Below are positions 43,998 through 52,157 of a stretch of 64,000 bases of DNA, in pieces. The DNA is from Paenibacillus silvisoli (GTDB taxonomy: Bacteria; Bacillota; Bacilli; Paenibacillales; Paenibacillaceae), in contig NZ_CP133017.1 of assembly GCF_030866765.1 (NCBI RefSeq), positions 466,501-530,500 of the forward strand, written 5' to 3'. The notes beneath the pieces are model-generated. The model did no database searches, was not told the origin of the DNA, and worked only from the letters and a program-made list of their open reading frames with translations. The translations under genes and the position numbers were made by a program. Within the stretch, counting starts at the first letter, position 1. Every line of letters begins with the position of its first letter.

Positions 43998-44504
43998 ATG
44001 GCGAAAGTAGTACCAGGCAGATACACGGCTCGTATAGAGGGAGACTTCGTCGTTTTCCTGATTGGCATGCGCGTCAATCGGCTGTGGGCCGTACATAAGT
44101 GGCTGCCCGTGTTCATGGCGATGGGGCCGATGCTGAAAGAGCTTTATACCAATCGGAAGCTCGGATTCCGGGGTACCGAGTTCATGGTGGGGTGGCGCAG
44201 CGTGCATCTGCTCCAATATTGGGATTCGTATGAGCAGCTGGAGGGGTATGCCCGCGGCGGACAGCATCTTCAAGCATGGCGGAATTTCAATCGCAAGGTC
44301 GGAACCGATGGAACCGTCGGGATCTATCATGAAACCTATAAAGTCCGAGCCGGCGAATATGAGTGCGTGTATGGAAATATGCCGGTGTTTGGTCTTGCGA
44401 AGGTGACGGAGCATGTTCCGGCTACCGGCCGAATGGAAACGTCGCGCCGCCGCATGGGCGGAGAAAACGAGCCTGCCGTACCGACGCCGGATAATCCTCA
44501 ATAA
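43998..44504 (+). CDS. DUF4188 domain protein
   Basis: 168 aa. VPGRYTARIEGDFVVFLIGMRVNRLW, then YWDSYEQLEGYAR and HETYKVRAGEYECVYGNMP, match the DUF4188 (monooxygenase-like ferredoxin-fold) family. Start 43998 has GGGAG at 9 bases; the ATG at 43989 abuts that site. It is regulated by the neighbouring TetR repressor via operator 2. Family members are often annotated as monooxygenases, but no activity can be deduced here. Confidence 0.82.
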   Translation: MAKVVPGRYTARIEGDFVVFLIGMRVNRLWAVHKWLPVFMAMGPMLKELYTNRKLGFRGTEFMVGWRSVHLLQYWDSYEQLEGYARGGQHLQAWRNFNRKVGTDGTVGIYHETYKVRAGEYECVYGNMPVFGLAKVTEHVPATGRMETSRRRMGGENEPAVPTPDNPQ

Positions 44505-44555
44505 GTGTGATATAATTTTTCCAAAATCAGGTCGTTCTTAGAGCGGGGGATCCAA

Positions 44556-45359
44556 GTGGCACAGGAAGAAAAAGCGCTAGAAGGCGGTAATGTCAATCGC
44601 ATTGTCCGCGTGGAGAATACGGTTCGCCGGCCTACCGGTTATTGGAGTCCGAATGTTCACGGACTTTTAAACCATTTGGAGAAACAAGGCTTTGAAGAGG
44701 CGCCTAAATTTCTCGGCATCGACGATTCGGGCCGCGAGATTTTGACTTTTTTATCGGGCGAAGCTCCCGGAAACAAGTATCCTGAGCTTGAACCTTACAT
44801 GTGGTCGGACGAAGCGCTTGCGCGTTTTGCGCGTCTTTTGCGCCGCTACCACGATGCGACGCTGGGGTACGCTCCGGTTACGGCCGACGGCTGGCAGCTC
44901 AATCCATTTGGCGCCGAAGAGCAAGAAGTGATTTGTCATAATGACGCAGCTTTATACAATGTGGTTTTTCAAGACGGGGCTCCCGCAGCTCTAATTGATT
45001 TTGACATGGCCGGTCCTGGTCCGCGCATGTGGGACATTGCGTACTCCATCTATACTTCGGTACCTCTAGCAAGTTTCGCGCCGGATTATTTATCGGGGAC
45101 CACGTCTGCTTACAAGTCGGAGTTGCATGCTGCGGATCGCCATCGGCGCTTGCAATTGTTTTTCAATTCGTATGGCATCTCCCTTTCTCCGGATTTGAAA
45201 ATGTGGATCAATCGAAGAATGACGGCACTATGCGATACGTTGACGCGAGGTGCGGCCCAAGGGAATGCCGCCTTTCAAAAAATGATCGACGACGGACACT
45301 TGGCGCATTATGAAAAGGAGATTCAGTTTGTAAGCCAACATTTCGAAGAATGGACGTAG
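44556..45359 (+). CDS. Aminoglycoside phosphotransferase (APH)-family protein
   Basis: 267 aa kinase-like fold. The catalytic Brenner motif is CHNDAALYN (Asp130) and the metal-binding aspartate is in LIDFDMAGPG (Asp148). The start is GTG behind GGGGGA at 6 bases. TATAAT at 44510-44515 is a likely -10. APH-family membership does not prove antibiotic resistance: members phosphorylate choline, fructosamines, homoserine and others. The first ~60 residues, with a less usual glycine loop, differ from known resistance enzymes. Its codon use and its A+T content are somewhat higher than those of its neighbours. Confidence 0.82.
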   Translation: MAQEEKALEGGNVNRIVRVENTVRRPTGYWSPNVHGLLNHLEKQGFEEAPKFLGIDDSGREILTFLSGEAPGNKYPELEPYMWSDEALARFARLLRRYHDATLGYAPVTADGWQLNPFGAEEQEVICHNDAALYNVVFQDGAPAALIDFDMAGPGPRMWDIAYSIYTSVPLASFAPDYLSGTTSAYKSELHAADRHRRLQLFFNSYGISLSPDLKMWINRRMTALCDTLTRGAAQGNAAFQKMIDDGHLAHYEKEIQFVSQHFEEWT

Positions 45360-45432
45360 TTTCCGTTTTCATGGAATTACGCGATGGTCGATTGAGCGAA
45401 TACTACAGAAGGTACGCCATTAAAAATAACCC

Positions 45433-45461
45433 TTGCACCTTACGTAACGTCACCTTATATA
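45433..45461 (+). promoter_or_regulatory. Promoter of the merR-AHSA1 operon
   Basis: TTGCAC (45433-45438), 17-bp spacer with a TTACGTAA palindrome, TATACT (45456-45461). The spacer is shorter than the 19-20 bp of classical MerR-controlled promoters. Confidence 0.6.
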
Positions 45462-45505
45462 CTAAAGCTACCGGTACACAGTTAGCGCTAACGAGGGAGT
45501 TTGCT

Positions 45506-45994
45506 ATGAAACGATATTGGAAGGTAGGCGAACTTTCCAAGCTAACGGGGCTCACCATACGCACGCTGCGATTTTACGATCAGATCGGTTTGTTCTCGCC
45601 GTCCGCGCTGACGGAGTCCGGTCATCGGCTGTATGACGAGTCCGACCTGTCGCGGCTGCAGCAGATTTTATCGCTCAAAGAGCTGGGACTATCTCTTGAG
45701 GAGGTCAAAGCCGTCTTAACCGGCGAGCAGTTCAGCCCGCTGGAGATCGTCCATTTGCAAATGGATCGGATCAAGGAGCAAATGAAAGCGCAGCAAAAGC
45801 TGCTCGAACAGCTTCAGCATGTATCCAAGCGCATGCAAGGGAAGGCGCCGCTTGCGGCCAAAGATTTTACGGAGCTGCTGCAAGCGATGAAAACGAGCCA
45901 TGAGAAGCTGGTCATCGAACGGCGGACAAGCTGGGAGTACCGTCTGGATATGCTGGGCGAATTTCTTGAACATAACAAGGAGGATCAATCATGA
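45506..45994 (+). CDS. MerR-family transcriptional regulator
   Basis: 162 aa. The N-terminal winged helix begins WKVGELSKLTGLTIRTLRFYDQIGLFSP and is followed by a long dimerisation coiled coil (about 85-130). GAGGGAG lies 7 bases before 45506; a longer frame starting within the upstream gene is not supported. Its stop overlaps the next ATG (ATGA), so the two proteins are translationally coupled. There are no cysteines suitable for metal sensing. Confidence 0.9.
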   Translation: MKRYWKVGELSKLTGLTIRTLRFYDQIGLFSPSALTESGHRLYDESDLSRLQQILSLKELGLSLEEVKAVLTGEQFSPLEIVHLQMDRIKEQMKAQQKLLEQLQHVSKRMQGKAPLAAKDFTELLQAMKTSHEKLVIERRTSWEYRLDMLGEFLEHNKEDQS

Positions 45995-46425
45995 CTGAAC
46001 GATTCGTCAACCACGCTACTTTCGTCGTCGAGCGGACCTACGCCGCATCGCCTGAGAGGGTATACCAGGCTTGGGCCGATCCGGCCGCCAAATCCAAATG
46101 GTTTTCCAAACCGGAAAGCTTCGAGTTCCGCGTCGGAGGACGCGAGTACAGCAGCGGCGGACCGCCCGAGGGGCCGATCTTTACGTTCGACGCGTGCTAT
46201 CAGGAGATTGTTCCGGAGCAGCGCATCGTGTACAGCTATACGCTGGATGCGGACGACACGCGCATCTCCGCATCGCTCACAACGGTCGAGCTCATTGCGT
46301 CCGATGGAGGCACGAAGCTGATTTTCACCGAGCAAGGCGCATTTTTCGACGGACACGATACGCCGGAAATACGCGAGCACGGAACGAATGAGATGCTGAA
46401 CGCGTTAGGGAAATCACTCGAATAA
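45991..46425 (+). CDS. SRPBCC/AHSA1-family protein
   Basis: 144 aa: ATFVVERTYAASPERVYQAWADPAAKSKWF followed by GGREYSSGGPPEGPIFTFDACYQEIVPEQRIVYSY, and a C-terminal helix EIREHGTNEMLNALGKSL. The classical AHSA1 signature. AAGGAGG precedes the ATG, which overlaps the merR stop. A fourth member of this fold in the window, here with a MerR rather than an ArsR partner. Confidence 0.9.
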   Translation: MTERFVNHATFVVERTYAASPERVYQAWADPAAKSKWFSKPESFEFRVGGREYSSGGPPEGPIFTFDACYQEIVPEQRIVYSYTLDADDTRISASLTTVELIASDGGTKLIFTEQGAFFDGHDTPEIREHGTNEMLNALGKSLE

Positions 46426-46431
46426 AGCATG

Positions 46432-46461
46432 AAAAGGGAAACCCGCCCGGGTTTCCCTTTC
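46432..46461. terminator. Bidirectional terminator
   Basis: Arms AAAGGGAAACCCG / CGGGTTTCCCTTT with a 2-nt centre. It serves the AHSA1 gene (+) and the convergent coat gene (-). Confidence 0.85.
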
Positions 46462-46473
46462 TCATTTCGATTG

Positions 46474-46821
46474 CTATTGCAGCGTCCCGCCGTACGGGAA
46501 CTGGCTGGCATACCCGCTGAACTGCTGATACGCCTGATCGAGCTTGGTTTGATCCTCGGCTTCGAGCTTGTAGTGGCCTTTGCGGAACATCAGCTCGAAA
46601 ATCTCATGCTGGCACTGATGCGTCTCGTTCAGCACCATCATAATATCTTGATGGAGCGCGGTGTGGCTCGCTTCGTTGGCGGCGATGCTGAAGCTGTCGG
46701 CTAAATATTTTTCCGTGGACAACACATCGTTGATGCGGTCGCGGTCCGTCAGCTCAGGGCCTTTCACCTGCGGCTCGTAGGGCGGTTTCGGGTTTTGAAT
46801 CGTATTGGAATTCGGGCTCAT
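46474..46821 (-). CDS. CotF-family spore coat protein
   Basis: 115 aa. LTDRDRINDVLSTEKYLADSFSIAANEASHTALHQDIMMVLNETHQCQHEIFELMFRKGHY fits the ferritin-like helical CotF family found in the coat of endospores. AAAGGAG precedes the ATG. It is the second gene of a two-gene unit and is expected to be expressed in the mother cell late in sporulation, which is inferred from the family. Confidence 0.88.
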   Translation of the reverse strand: MSPNSNTIQNPKPPYEPQVKGPELTDRDRINDVLSTEKYLADSFSIAANEASHTALHQDIMMVLNETHQCQHEIFELMFRKGHYKLEAEDQTKLDQAYQQFSGYASQFPYGGTLQ

Positions 46822-46839
46822 TCGATCGGCGTCTCCTTT

Positions 46840-47115
46840 CTAATGCTGAGGTACTTGCTTCATGCCTTCGGCGTTGTTGGTCTGCAGATGCTTCAACAGC
46901 AAGTTGTAGTGGCGTTCGTGCATGCGGCCGGCCTTGTCGATCGCCTGGGCGATTTCGGGATCGGAGCATTCTTTGGCAAAATGACTGCATTTCTTCGTGG
47001 CGAGCAGCAGCCAGGACAGCTGATCCTTTAGATATGAAGCGTCCTTCGTCGTAATGACCTTCGGCGGCGCCGGCATAACGGCGGCCTGCTGCTGGGTGGA
47101 TTGCGTTTGCTGCAA
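46840..47115 (-). CDS. Small spore-coat-like protein
   Basis: 91 aa with a Gln/Pro-rich N terminus and a helical part DASYLKDQLSWLLLATKKCSHFAKECSDPEIAQAIDKAGRMHERHYNLLLKHLQ. This resembles the short CotF-type helical proteins. The start is TTG at 47115 with AAAGGAGGT at 7 bases, an excellent site. It precedes the CotF gene by 18 bases. A coat role is inferred from that pairing. Confidence 0.75.
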   Translation of the reverse strand: MQQTQSTQQQAAVMPAPPKVITTKDASYLKDQLSWLLLATKKCSHFAKECSDPEIAQAIDKAGRMHERHYNLLLKHLQTNNAEGMKQVPQH

Positions 47116-47310
47116 GTGGATGACCTCCTTTGCGTATTCCTATATAGCTTGCGCAATTGCGGCAAAAAAACTCGGTGCTCCGGCGATTCACTTATATTGC
47201 CTTGGGAGCATTTAACGCTTTTAAGCTTCTCTTAAGGTACGGCTTCTATAGTGTTTGGATGTGGCCGCACGGCTGCAACAAAACGATAGAACATGAGAGG
47301 AGCTGCAGGA

Positions 47311-48435
47311 ATGGAGCATCGGACAGAAGCTGTCGTCCCAAGACGGCAGCATTCCTATAGAGCGCAACAACAAGACCCGAAGAAGAAGAAGAAGGGCTGG
47401 CGCAGAACGATCAAGCGTCTGTCGGCTGCGATGCTGATCGCGGCGCTCGGGGCAGGCGGCTGGTTTTTCTACACGCCATCCGGCAAAGATGTTCGATATA
47501 TGATGGCGGATACGCTGATTACGACCCAGCATCGTTATTTGGCCAAGTATTTGATCGGCCAGGAGGCGCTCGATAATCGCGTCGCGGCCTATGCGGCGCA
47601 ATTCGACGCGATGGCGGACGTCAAGGATAACCATAACGTAAGCCTGGTTAACCATCCGAAGGGTACCGTGAAGGTCGAGCCGATTTCGGGCAAGGGCTTC
47701 AAAGGTTACTTGATGTACGTGCACGATCCGAAAATGATCCGCGTCGTGACGACCAACATCGTCGGCGGAGGGGAGCGGGTCGAGAGCATGGTGAAGCGGA
47801 CGGGCGCGATCGCCGGCGTGAACGGCGGCGCTTTCGACGACCCGAACTGGAGCGGCAACGGCTTTAAGCCTGCAGGCATCGTCATGTCCGGCGGGAAGCT
47901 GCTGTACAAGGGCAACGGCATGAACGCAAAGGTCAACGTGGTCGGTATCGACAAGGATGGCCTGATGGTGGCAGGCCGCTACACGCCGAAGCAGCTGCTT
48001 GCGATGGGCGTATCCGATGCGGTGACGTTCCAGCCGAAATTTATCGTAAACGGCAAAGGGCTGATTAAGAGCGAGGCCGACGGCTGGGGGATCGCCCCGC
48101 GTACGTGCATGGCGCAGCTCAAGGACGGCACGATCGTGTTCGTCGTCATCGACGGCCGTCAGCCGGGTTATTCGGTAGGCGCGACGCTGTACGACGTGCA
48201 GAAGATTTTGCTGGCGAAGGGCGCTGTGACGGCTGCGAATTTGGACGGCGGCTCGTCTACCGTGCTCGTGAAGGATAACGAGGTCGTGAACAAGCCATCC
48301 AGCAAGTATGGCGCGCGTTATTTGCCGACGGCCTTCCTCGTGTTCGATCATCCGGAGGAAGTCGAAGTACCGAACATTTGGGCCGGGATCGACATGAACG
48401 CGTTCGACTCGTCCAGTGAGCGTCAAACCTCATAG
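47311..48435 (+). CDS. Phosphodiester glycosidase family protein (NAGPA domain)
   Basis: 374 aa type II membrane-anchored or secreted protein: a lysine-rich N terminus (about 15-35) precedes a hydrophobic helix (about 36-55). The extracellular domain ends with YDVQKILLAKGAVTAANLDGGSSTVLV, typical of the NAGPA/exopolysaccharide-associated phosphodiester glycosidase fold. Start 47311 has GAGAGGAG at about 8 bases; an ATG at 47293 is possible but overlaps that site. The substrate is probably a wall or spore polysaccharide, by inference. Confidence 0.85.
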   Translation: MEHRTEAVVPRRQHSYRAQQQDPKKKKKGWRRTIKRLSAAMLIAALGAGGWFFYTPSGKDVRYMMADTLITTQHRYLAKYLIGQEALDNRVAAYAAQFDAMADVKDNHNVSLVNHPKGTVKVEPISGKGFKGYLMYVHDPKMIRVVTTNIVGGGERVESMVKRTGAIAGVNGGAFDDPNWSGNGFKPAGIVMSGGKLLYKGNGMNAKVNVVGIDKDGLMVAGRYTPKQLLAMGVSDAVTFQPKFIVNGKGLIKSEADGWGIAPRTCMAQLKDGTIVFVVIDGRQPGYSVGATLYDVQKILLAKGAVTAANLDGGSSTVLVKDNEVVNKPSSKYGARYLPTAFLVFDHPEEVEVPNIWAGIDMNAFDSSSERQTS

Positions 48436-48452
48436 CGGCGTGTTAGCGCAAG

Positions 48453-48490
48453 CGCAAGGCGTCTTCCTATAAGGAAGGCGCCTTTTTGCG
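48453..48490 (+). terminator. Terminator of the phosphodiester glycosidase gene
   Basis: Arms AAGGCG-T-CTTCCT / AGGAAGGCGCCTT with an ATA loop, followed by T5. Confidence 0.75.
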
Positions 48491-48557
48491 TAAGGATAAG
48501 AACGCGCCGAAACGCATATAGTAAAACGGCTGGAAGGATGAAATAGGGGGTAAATCA

Positions 48558-49307
48558 GTGGTTGCAGTTTGGCGCTGCACGGCTATTTTGCTGTGCATAT
48601 GCTTGTTATGCGGGTTTCGGATGCAGCCGAAGAAGGACCGCTATTTTTACGAGAGCCGGGGGGATATCGTATGGGAAGTGCCGCTTCACGAGAAGAAGAT
48701 CGCGCTTACCTTCGATGACGGGCCATACCCGAAGACAACGAACGAGATTCTCGATTTGCTGAAGCAGTACAATGCGAAAGCGACTTTCTTCGTCGTCGGT
48801 CACCGGGTGAAAGAGTTTCCGGATACGATCAAGCGGGAAATCGCCGAAGGTCATGAAGTGGCCAATCATACATACAATCACGTCTTCCTGACGAAGGGGA
48901 CCACCGCCTCGACGATTCAGAAGGAGATTATGCAAACGGAGGACTCGCTCGTCGAGCTGACCGGCAAGCGGCCGCATCTATTCCGTCCGCCCGGAGGCTT
49001 CTACAACGAGCGGATGATTCAGATCTCGCATAAGCTTGGTTATACGACGGTGCTCTGGTCATGGCATCAGGACACGGACGACTGGCGCAGTCCCGGCGTG
49101 AATCACATCGTGCGCAAGGTGCTGAAAAACGCGAGAAACGGCGATATCGTGCTGCTGCATGACTATATTCCGGGCAATGGCCATACCGTTCAGGCGCTTC
49201 GGGTTATTTTGCCGGAGCTAACGAAGAGAGGCTATAAGCTCGTCACCGTGACGGAGCTGATGGAGGACAAGACGAACGAAATGATGCGAACCGATAAGGC
49301 AGGGTGA
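48558..49307 (+). CDS. Polysaccharide deacetylase
   Basis: 249 aa NodB-fold enzyme that deacetylates a polymer such as peptidoglycan or chitin-like glycan. A hydrophobic N-terminal segment (about 5-20) exports it. The motifs are complete: TFDDGPY, the metal histidines HTYNH, RPPGG, and LLHDY. The start is GTG behind GGGGGT. It ends 4 bases before the thioesterase gene. Length is close to the sporulation-associated PdaA/PdaB-like group. Confidence 0.9.
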   Translation: MVAVWRCTAILLCICLLCGFRMQPKKDRYFYESRGDIVWEVPLHEKKIALTFDDGPYPKTTNEILDLLKQYNAKATFFVVGHRVKEFPDTIKREIAEGHEVANHTYNHVFLTKGTTASTIQKEIMQTEDSLVELTGKRPHLFRPPGGFYNERMIQISHKLGYTTVLWSWHQDTDDWRSPGVNHIVRKVLKNARNGDIVLLHDYIPGNGHTVQALRVILPELTKRGYKLVTVTELMEDKTNEMMRTDKAG

Positions 49308-49311
49308 ACGC

Positions 49312-49824
49312 ATGGAAGCAAAGACGACGAAAGAAACGCGATGCTTCAAGACGTCCCGGGTATTCCCGACGGATGTGAACAATCATAATACGCTGTTCGG
49401 CGGCAAGCTCATGTCGTACATCGACGACATCGCCTCCATCTCGGTGTCCAAGCTATGCCGGGTGACCGCGGTGACGGCATCGACGGATTCCGTCGACTTC
49501 CTGCAGCCGATCCGTCCGACGGATTCGGTTTCGCTGGAGTCGTTCATTACTTGGACTGGCAAAAGCTCGATGGAGGTCTTCGTAAAGGTGATCCGCGAGG
49601 ACTTGAGAAGCGGGGAGCGCAAAATCGCGGCGACCGCTTTTCTTACTTTCGTCGCGCTGGACGAAAATAACCGGCCGATGGCCGTCCCGCAAATCGTGCC
49701 GGAGACGGAAGAGGAGCAGAAGCTGCACGAAACGGCCGAGCAGCGGGCGAGGATGCGGAAGCATCGCAGGGAAGAGAGCAAGAAGTTCGCGGATTATTTG
49801 CTGACGAAGTATCCGTGGGAGTAG
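49312..49824 (+). CDS. Acyl-CoA thioesterase (YkhA-like, hot-dog fold)
   Basis: 170 aa cytosolic thioesterase. The hot-dog motif VNNHNTLFGGKLMSYIDDIASISVSK and the second strand VTASTDSVDFLQPI are conserved as in the YciA/YkhA subfamily. The charged C-terminal tail is typical of the Gram-positive members. CAGGGTGA precedes the ATG. It sits 4 bases after the deacetylase stop, so the pair is co-transcribed. Confidence 0.9.
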   Translation: MEAKTTKETRCFKTSRVFPTDVNNHNTLFGGKLMSYIDDIASISVSKLCRVTAVTASTDSVDFLQPIRPTDSVSLESFITWTGKSSMEVFVKVIREDLRSGERKIAATAFLTFVALDENNRPMAVPQIVPETEEEQKLHETAEQRARMRKHRREESKKFADYLLTKYPWE

Positions 49825-49840
49825 AGTTGGTTGGCGAGGT

Positions 49841-49872
49841 GCCCCTGGTCGTGTTGCGACCGGGGGTTTTTT
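49841..49872 (+). terminator. Terminator of the deacetylase-thioesterase unit
   Basis: Arms CCCCTGGTCG / CGACCGGGGG with a TGTTG loop, followed by T6. Confidence 0.88.
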
Positions 49873-49970
49873 GTGCTGGGGCTTGCCGGCGGGGGACGAG
49901 GGAGCGGTAGTGGTGGAGGTGCGGAGGCGGCTAACGGCGGTGAAGCGGGTGGCAAGCGGTGCGGGAAAAG

Positions 49971-50155
49971 CTAACGAACTCCAGAAGCGCTATTTCGGTG
50001 AAATCGCAGGCTTTTGAATTCTAACGAACTTCAGAAGCGTTATTTCGCGTGAAATGGGCGGAAACAGCCTGATTTCAGCTAAATAGCGTCTCCTGAGTTC
50101 GTTAGCGCCGTAAACCGCCCGTTTTCGGGCAAATAAGGCTTATACGGTTCGTTAG
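49971..50155. repeat. 185-bp F-F-R-R inverted repeat element, copy D (variant core)
   Basis: Forward units at 49971-49995 and 50021-50045, reverse units at 50081-50105 and 50131-50155. Offsets are again 50, 60 and 50 nt. All four units carry the variant core CTAACGAAC in place of CTAACGGTTG, while the GCTATTT end is kept in three. The gap 49825-50540 holds no other firm gene. Confidence 0.85.
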
Positions 50156-50185
50156 AGCGCGGCGTGGCAGCAGGAGGGGCGAGAT

Positions 50186-50377
50186 TTGGGACGTATTCGC
50201 GTCAGCTTGGCAGGCCGCACAGTCCTGGCGGGGGGCGAGATACCGCTGAGTAGCGGAATCTCCGGCTCCGGTAGCGTTGTTCGCGGAGTGTCGGTTTTAT
50301 CGCTGCGCAGCATCCGCGGACCCGCGGAGTGTCCATTTTTACGGCACTCACCGCTCCCAGCATCTCCCCAAACATAG
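50186..50377 (+). CDS. Possible 63-aa ORF
   Basis: TTG start with AGGAGGGG at 6 bases and a terminator 16 bases after the stop. The product is Ser/Gly/Arg-rich with no recognisable domain. The GC content at third positions is only moderate, and the region contains short internal repeats (GCGGAGTGTC twice). It may be a chance frame in a GC-rich spacer. Confidence 0.25.
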   Translation: MGRIRVSLAGRTVLAGGEIPLSSGISGSGSVVRGVSVLSLRSIRGPAECPFLRHSPLPASPQT

Positions 50378-50392
50378 TGAAACGATTCTACT

Positions 50393-50425
50393 AAGCCCGC
50401 GAAAGCTTGATCTGGCGGGCTTTTT
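50393..50425 (+). terminator. Terminator in the 49.9-50.5 kb gap
   Basis: Arms AGCCCGC / GCGGGCT with a 14-nt loop, followed by T5. There is no firm gene just upstream. Confidence 0.7.
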
Positions 50426-50490
50426 CAATTTCATGAAAGCGCAATCTTAATTTTGGTCACTCCGATATAAGAAATGATCCGTATTCGGGG

Positions 50491-50504
50491 TGAAAGCGCT
50501 TCAT
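50491..50504. promoter_or_regulatory. cre-like site upstream of the diiron protein gene
   Basis: TGAAAGCGCTTCAT matches the CcpA consensus at 13 of 14 positions and lies just before a TATAGT -10-like hexamer (50506-50511), 37-50 bases before the start codon. Confidence 0.65.
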
Positions 50505-50540
50505 GTATAGTGTGGTTATAGAAATCAAGGAGGTAGACGG

Positions 50541-51878
50541 ATGACGGAAACCTACGCCATCTTCTCCGGCAAGCTGGTTCACAAACGCACCGTAGAAGAA
50601 GCATCAAGTCTTTTGAAACGTTTCTACTTCGTGGAAAAACAAGTGATGCGAACGCTCGGAGGCGCCTTGATCAAAGTCGCTAACTGGGAATTAAATAAAG
50701 ATCTGCCGTACCACCTCTGGCAGGATTCGCTCCGCGCCGACGCGCTGCGCACGCGCATTATGGAGCTTCGCTACCCGCGACGGGATGTGGAAGCGAACCA
50801 TGATTCGAAGCTGACCCGATTGTTGTCGCTTCTAATAAGAGCGCAAGGCGATGCGGAATTGATCGCCGGCGTATACGACGTCGTCAAGCAGGAGCTCATG
50901 AAGCAATACAAGCTCTACATCGAGCAGGCCGATCCGGTCAACGATGCACCGACGCTGGAGTTCATGTCGCACTATCCGGCACAGATTCAGCAGCAGATTG
51001 ATTACGTAAATAAAATTCGAGACACCCTGCTTCCGCCGAGCGACGTATCGGAATGGCGAACTGCTATAAGCGAGTATTTGCAAGGTATCGGTGGCATTAT
51101 TGGAAACGCTGTCACCTCCGAGCAAGAGGCGGCTGCAGCGGCAGCGGATAAATGGATCGAGGGCGCAAGGCCGGAATACGAAATGCCGCTCAAGGCGGCG
51201 CGCGATCCGCGCTTCGTGCCGGCGCCGAGCTCGATTCCGCCGAAGAAGGCGGAGTCGCCGATCGAAATTCAAATCCTGCAAGCGATTTACCACATCACGG
51301 AGATTTGGGCCGCGGAAGCGCCGGGGCTCGCGATGTGGAAATGGGACGACATGCCGTGGGAGTTCTACCTGGACACCGCGCGCTGGGCGTACGACGAAGC
51401 GAGACACGTCAAGATGGGCGAACAGCGGCTGATCGATTGGGGCTTCGAAATCGGCATCGACGTGCCGGTCTACGAAGAAACGTACGCGTCGCAAACGACG
51501 AACGGCGGCAACGAGCTGGATCTGCTGGCGCTGCTGCACCGCTTCGAAATGGACGGTCCCGCGAACCGCGAGAAGGCGAAGAAGGAATTCGAGGACTACG
51601 GCGACCTCCAAACGTCGACGCATCTCGATTACGACTGGGCCGACGAGGCCATCCACCTGAAATACGGACACAAATGGCTGCTGTACCGGTTCGAGAACGA
51701 CTACGAGAAGATGCAGGAAGTGATGGAGTTGACGCTCGCCCGGTACAACAAGTACGTGGAGGATGTCAATGAGGTGTGGGACTACGAGCCGTTCCTCTCC
51801 CGCATCGACGCCAAAATGAAACAGATTGAGAGTGAGTACAATGAGCAGCAATCGCGTAGCCATCCGGGCAACGGGTGA
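50541..51878 (+). CDS. Ferritin-like diiron protein, putative oxygenase
   Basis: 445 aa helical protein without a signal peptide. It has a full diiron carboxylate pattern: E254, E286-x-x-H289, E336 and E369-x-x-H372, the E...ExxH...E...ExxH layout of ferritin-like oxygenases and oxidases. AAGGAGG lies 7 bases before the ATG. The gene for a [2Fe-2S] ferredoxin overlaps its end by 38 bases, giving an obvious electron donor. A cre-like site lies upstream. I cannot assign a named family with certainty, and the substrate is unknown. Confidence 0.78.
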   Translation: MTETYAIFSGKLVHKRTVEEASSLLKRFYFVEKQVMRTLGGALIKVANWELNKDLPYHLWQDSLRADALRTRIMELRYPRRDVEANHDSKLTRLLSLLIRAQGDAELIAGVYDVVKQELMKQYKLYIEQADPVNDAPTLEFMSHYPAQIQQQIDYVNKIRDTLLPPSDVSEWRTAISEYLQGIGGIIGNAVTSEQEAAAAAADKWIEGARPEYEMPLKAARDPRFVPAPSSIPPKKAESPIEIQILQAIYHITEIWAAEAPGLAMWKWDDMPWEFYLDTARWAYDEARHVKMGEQRLIDWGFEIGIDVPVYEETYASQTTNGGNELDLLALLHRFEMDGPANREKAKKEFEDYGDLQTSTHLDYDWADEAIHLKYGHKWLLYRFENDYEKMQEVMELTLARYNKYVEDVNEVWDYEPFLSRIDAKMKQIESEYNEQQSRSHPGNG

Positions 51879-52134
51879 GGCATTCGAAGTCGGCGGCCGG
51901 GAATTCATCCTGGATGCCGCGATTCGCCAGCAAGTAAGCATTCCGTACTCGTGCCGCAACGGCACATGCCGCTCCTGCATCAGCACCGTCATTGAAGGTG
52001 ATGTGCAGCAGCACGATGTCGACGACTGCCTGATCTCGCCGGCCGAGCTGGCGGCGAATCAACGGCTCGTCTGCCTGGCAACCGCCAAAGGCGAGGTCGT
52101 CATCGAGCCGCTGCGAAAGCTGCCTAGGAGGTGA
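51841..52134 (+). CDS. [2Fe-2S] plant-type ferredoxin
   Basis: 97 aa. Cluster ligands are C38-x4-C43-x2-C46 (SCRNGTCRSC) and C78, the normal spacing of plant-type ferredoxins. Start 51841 lies inside the upstream diiron gene, overlapping it by 38 bases with GAGTGAG just ahead, so the two are translationally linked. It is the probable electron donor of the diiron protein. A ferredoxin reductase is not nearby and must be shared. Confidence 0.88.
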   Translation: MSSNRVAIRATGEAFEVGGREFILDAAIRQQVSIPYSCRNGTCRSCISTVIEGDVQQHDVDDCLISPAELAANQRLVCLATAKGEVVIEPLRKLPRR

Positions 52135-52157
52135 GGGCCGGCTTCGAAGCAGAAAGC

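Noticed and set aside
44556-45359. Antibiotic resistance gene (aminoglycoside phosphotransferase)
   Set aside because: Only the general APH fold is supported. The gene sits in a housekeeping context, and no motif ties it to a known resistance enzyme.
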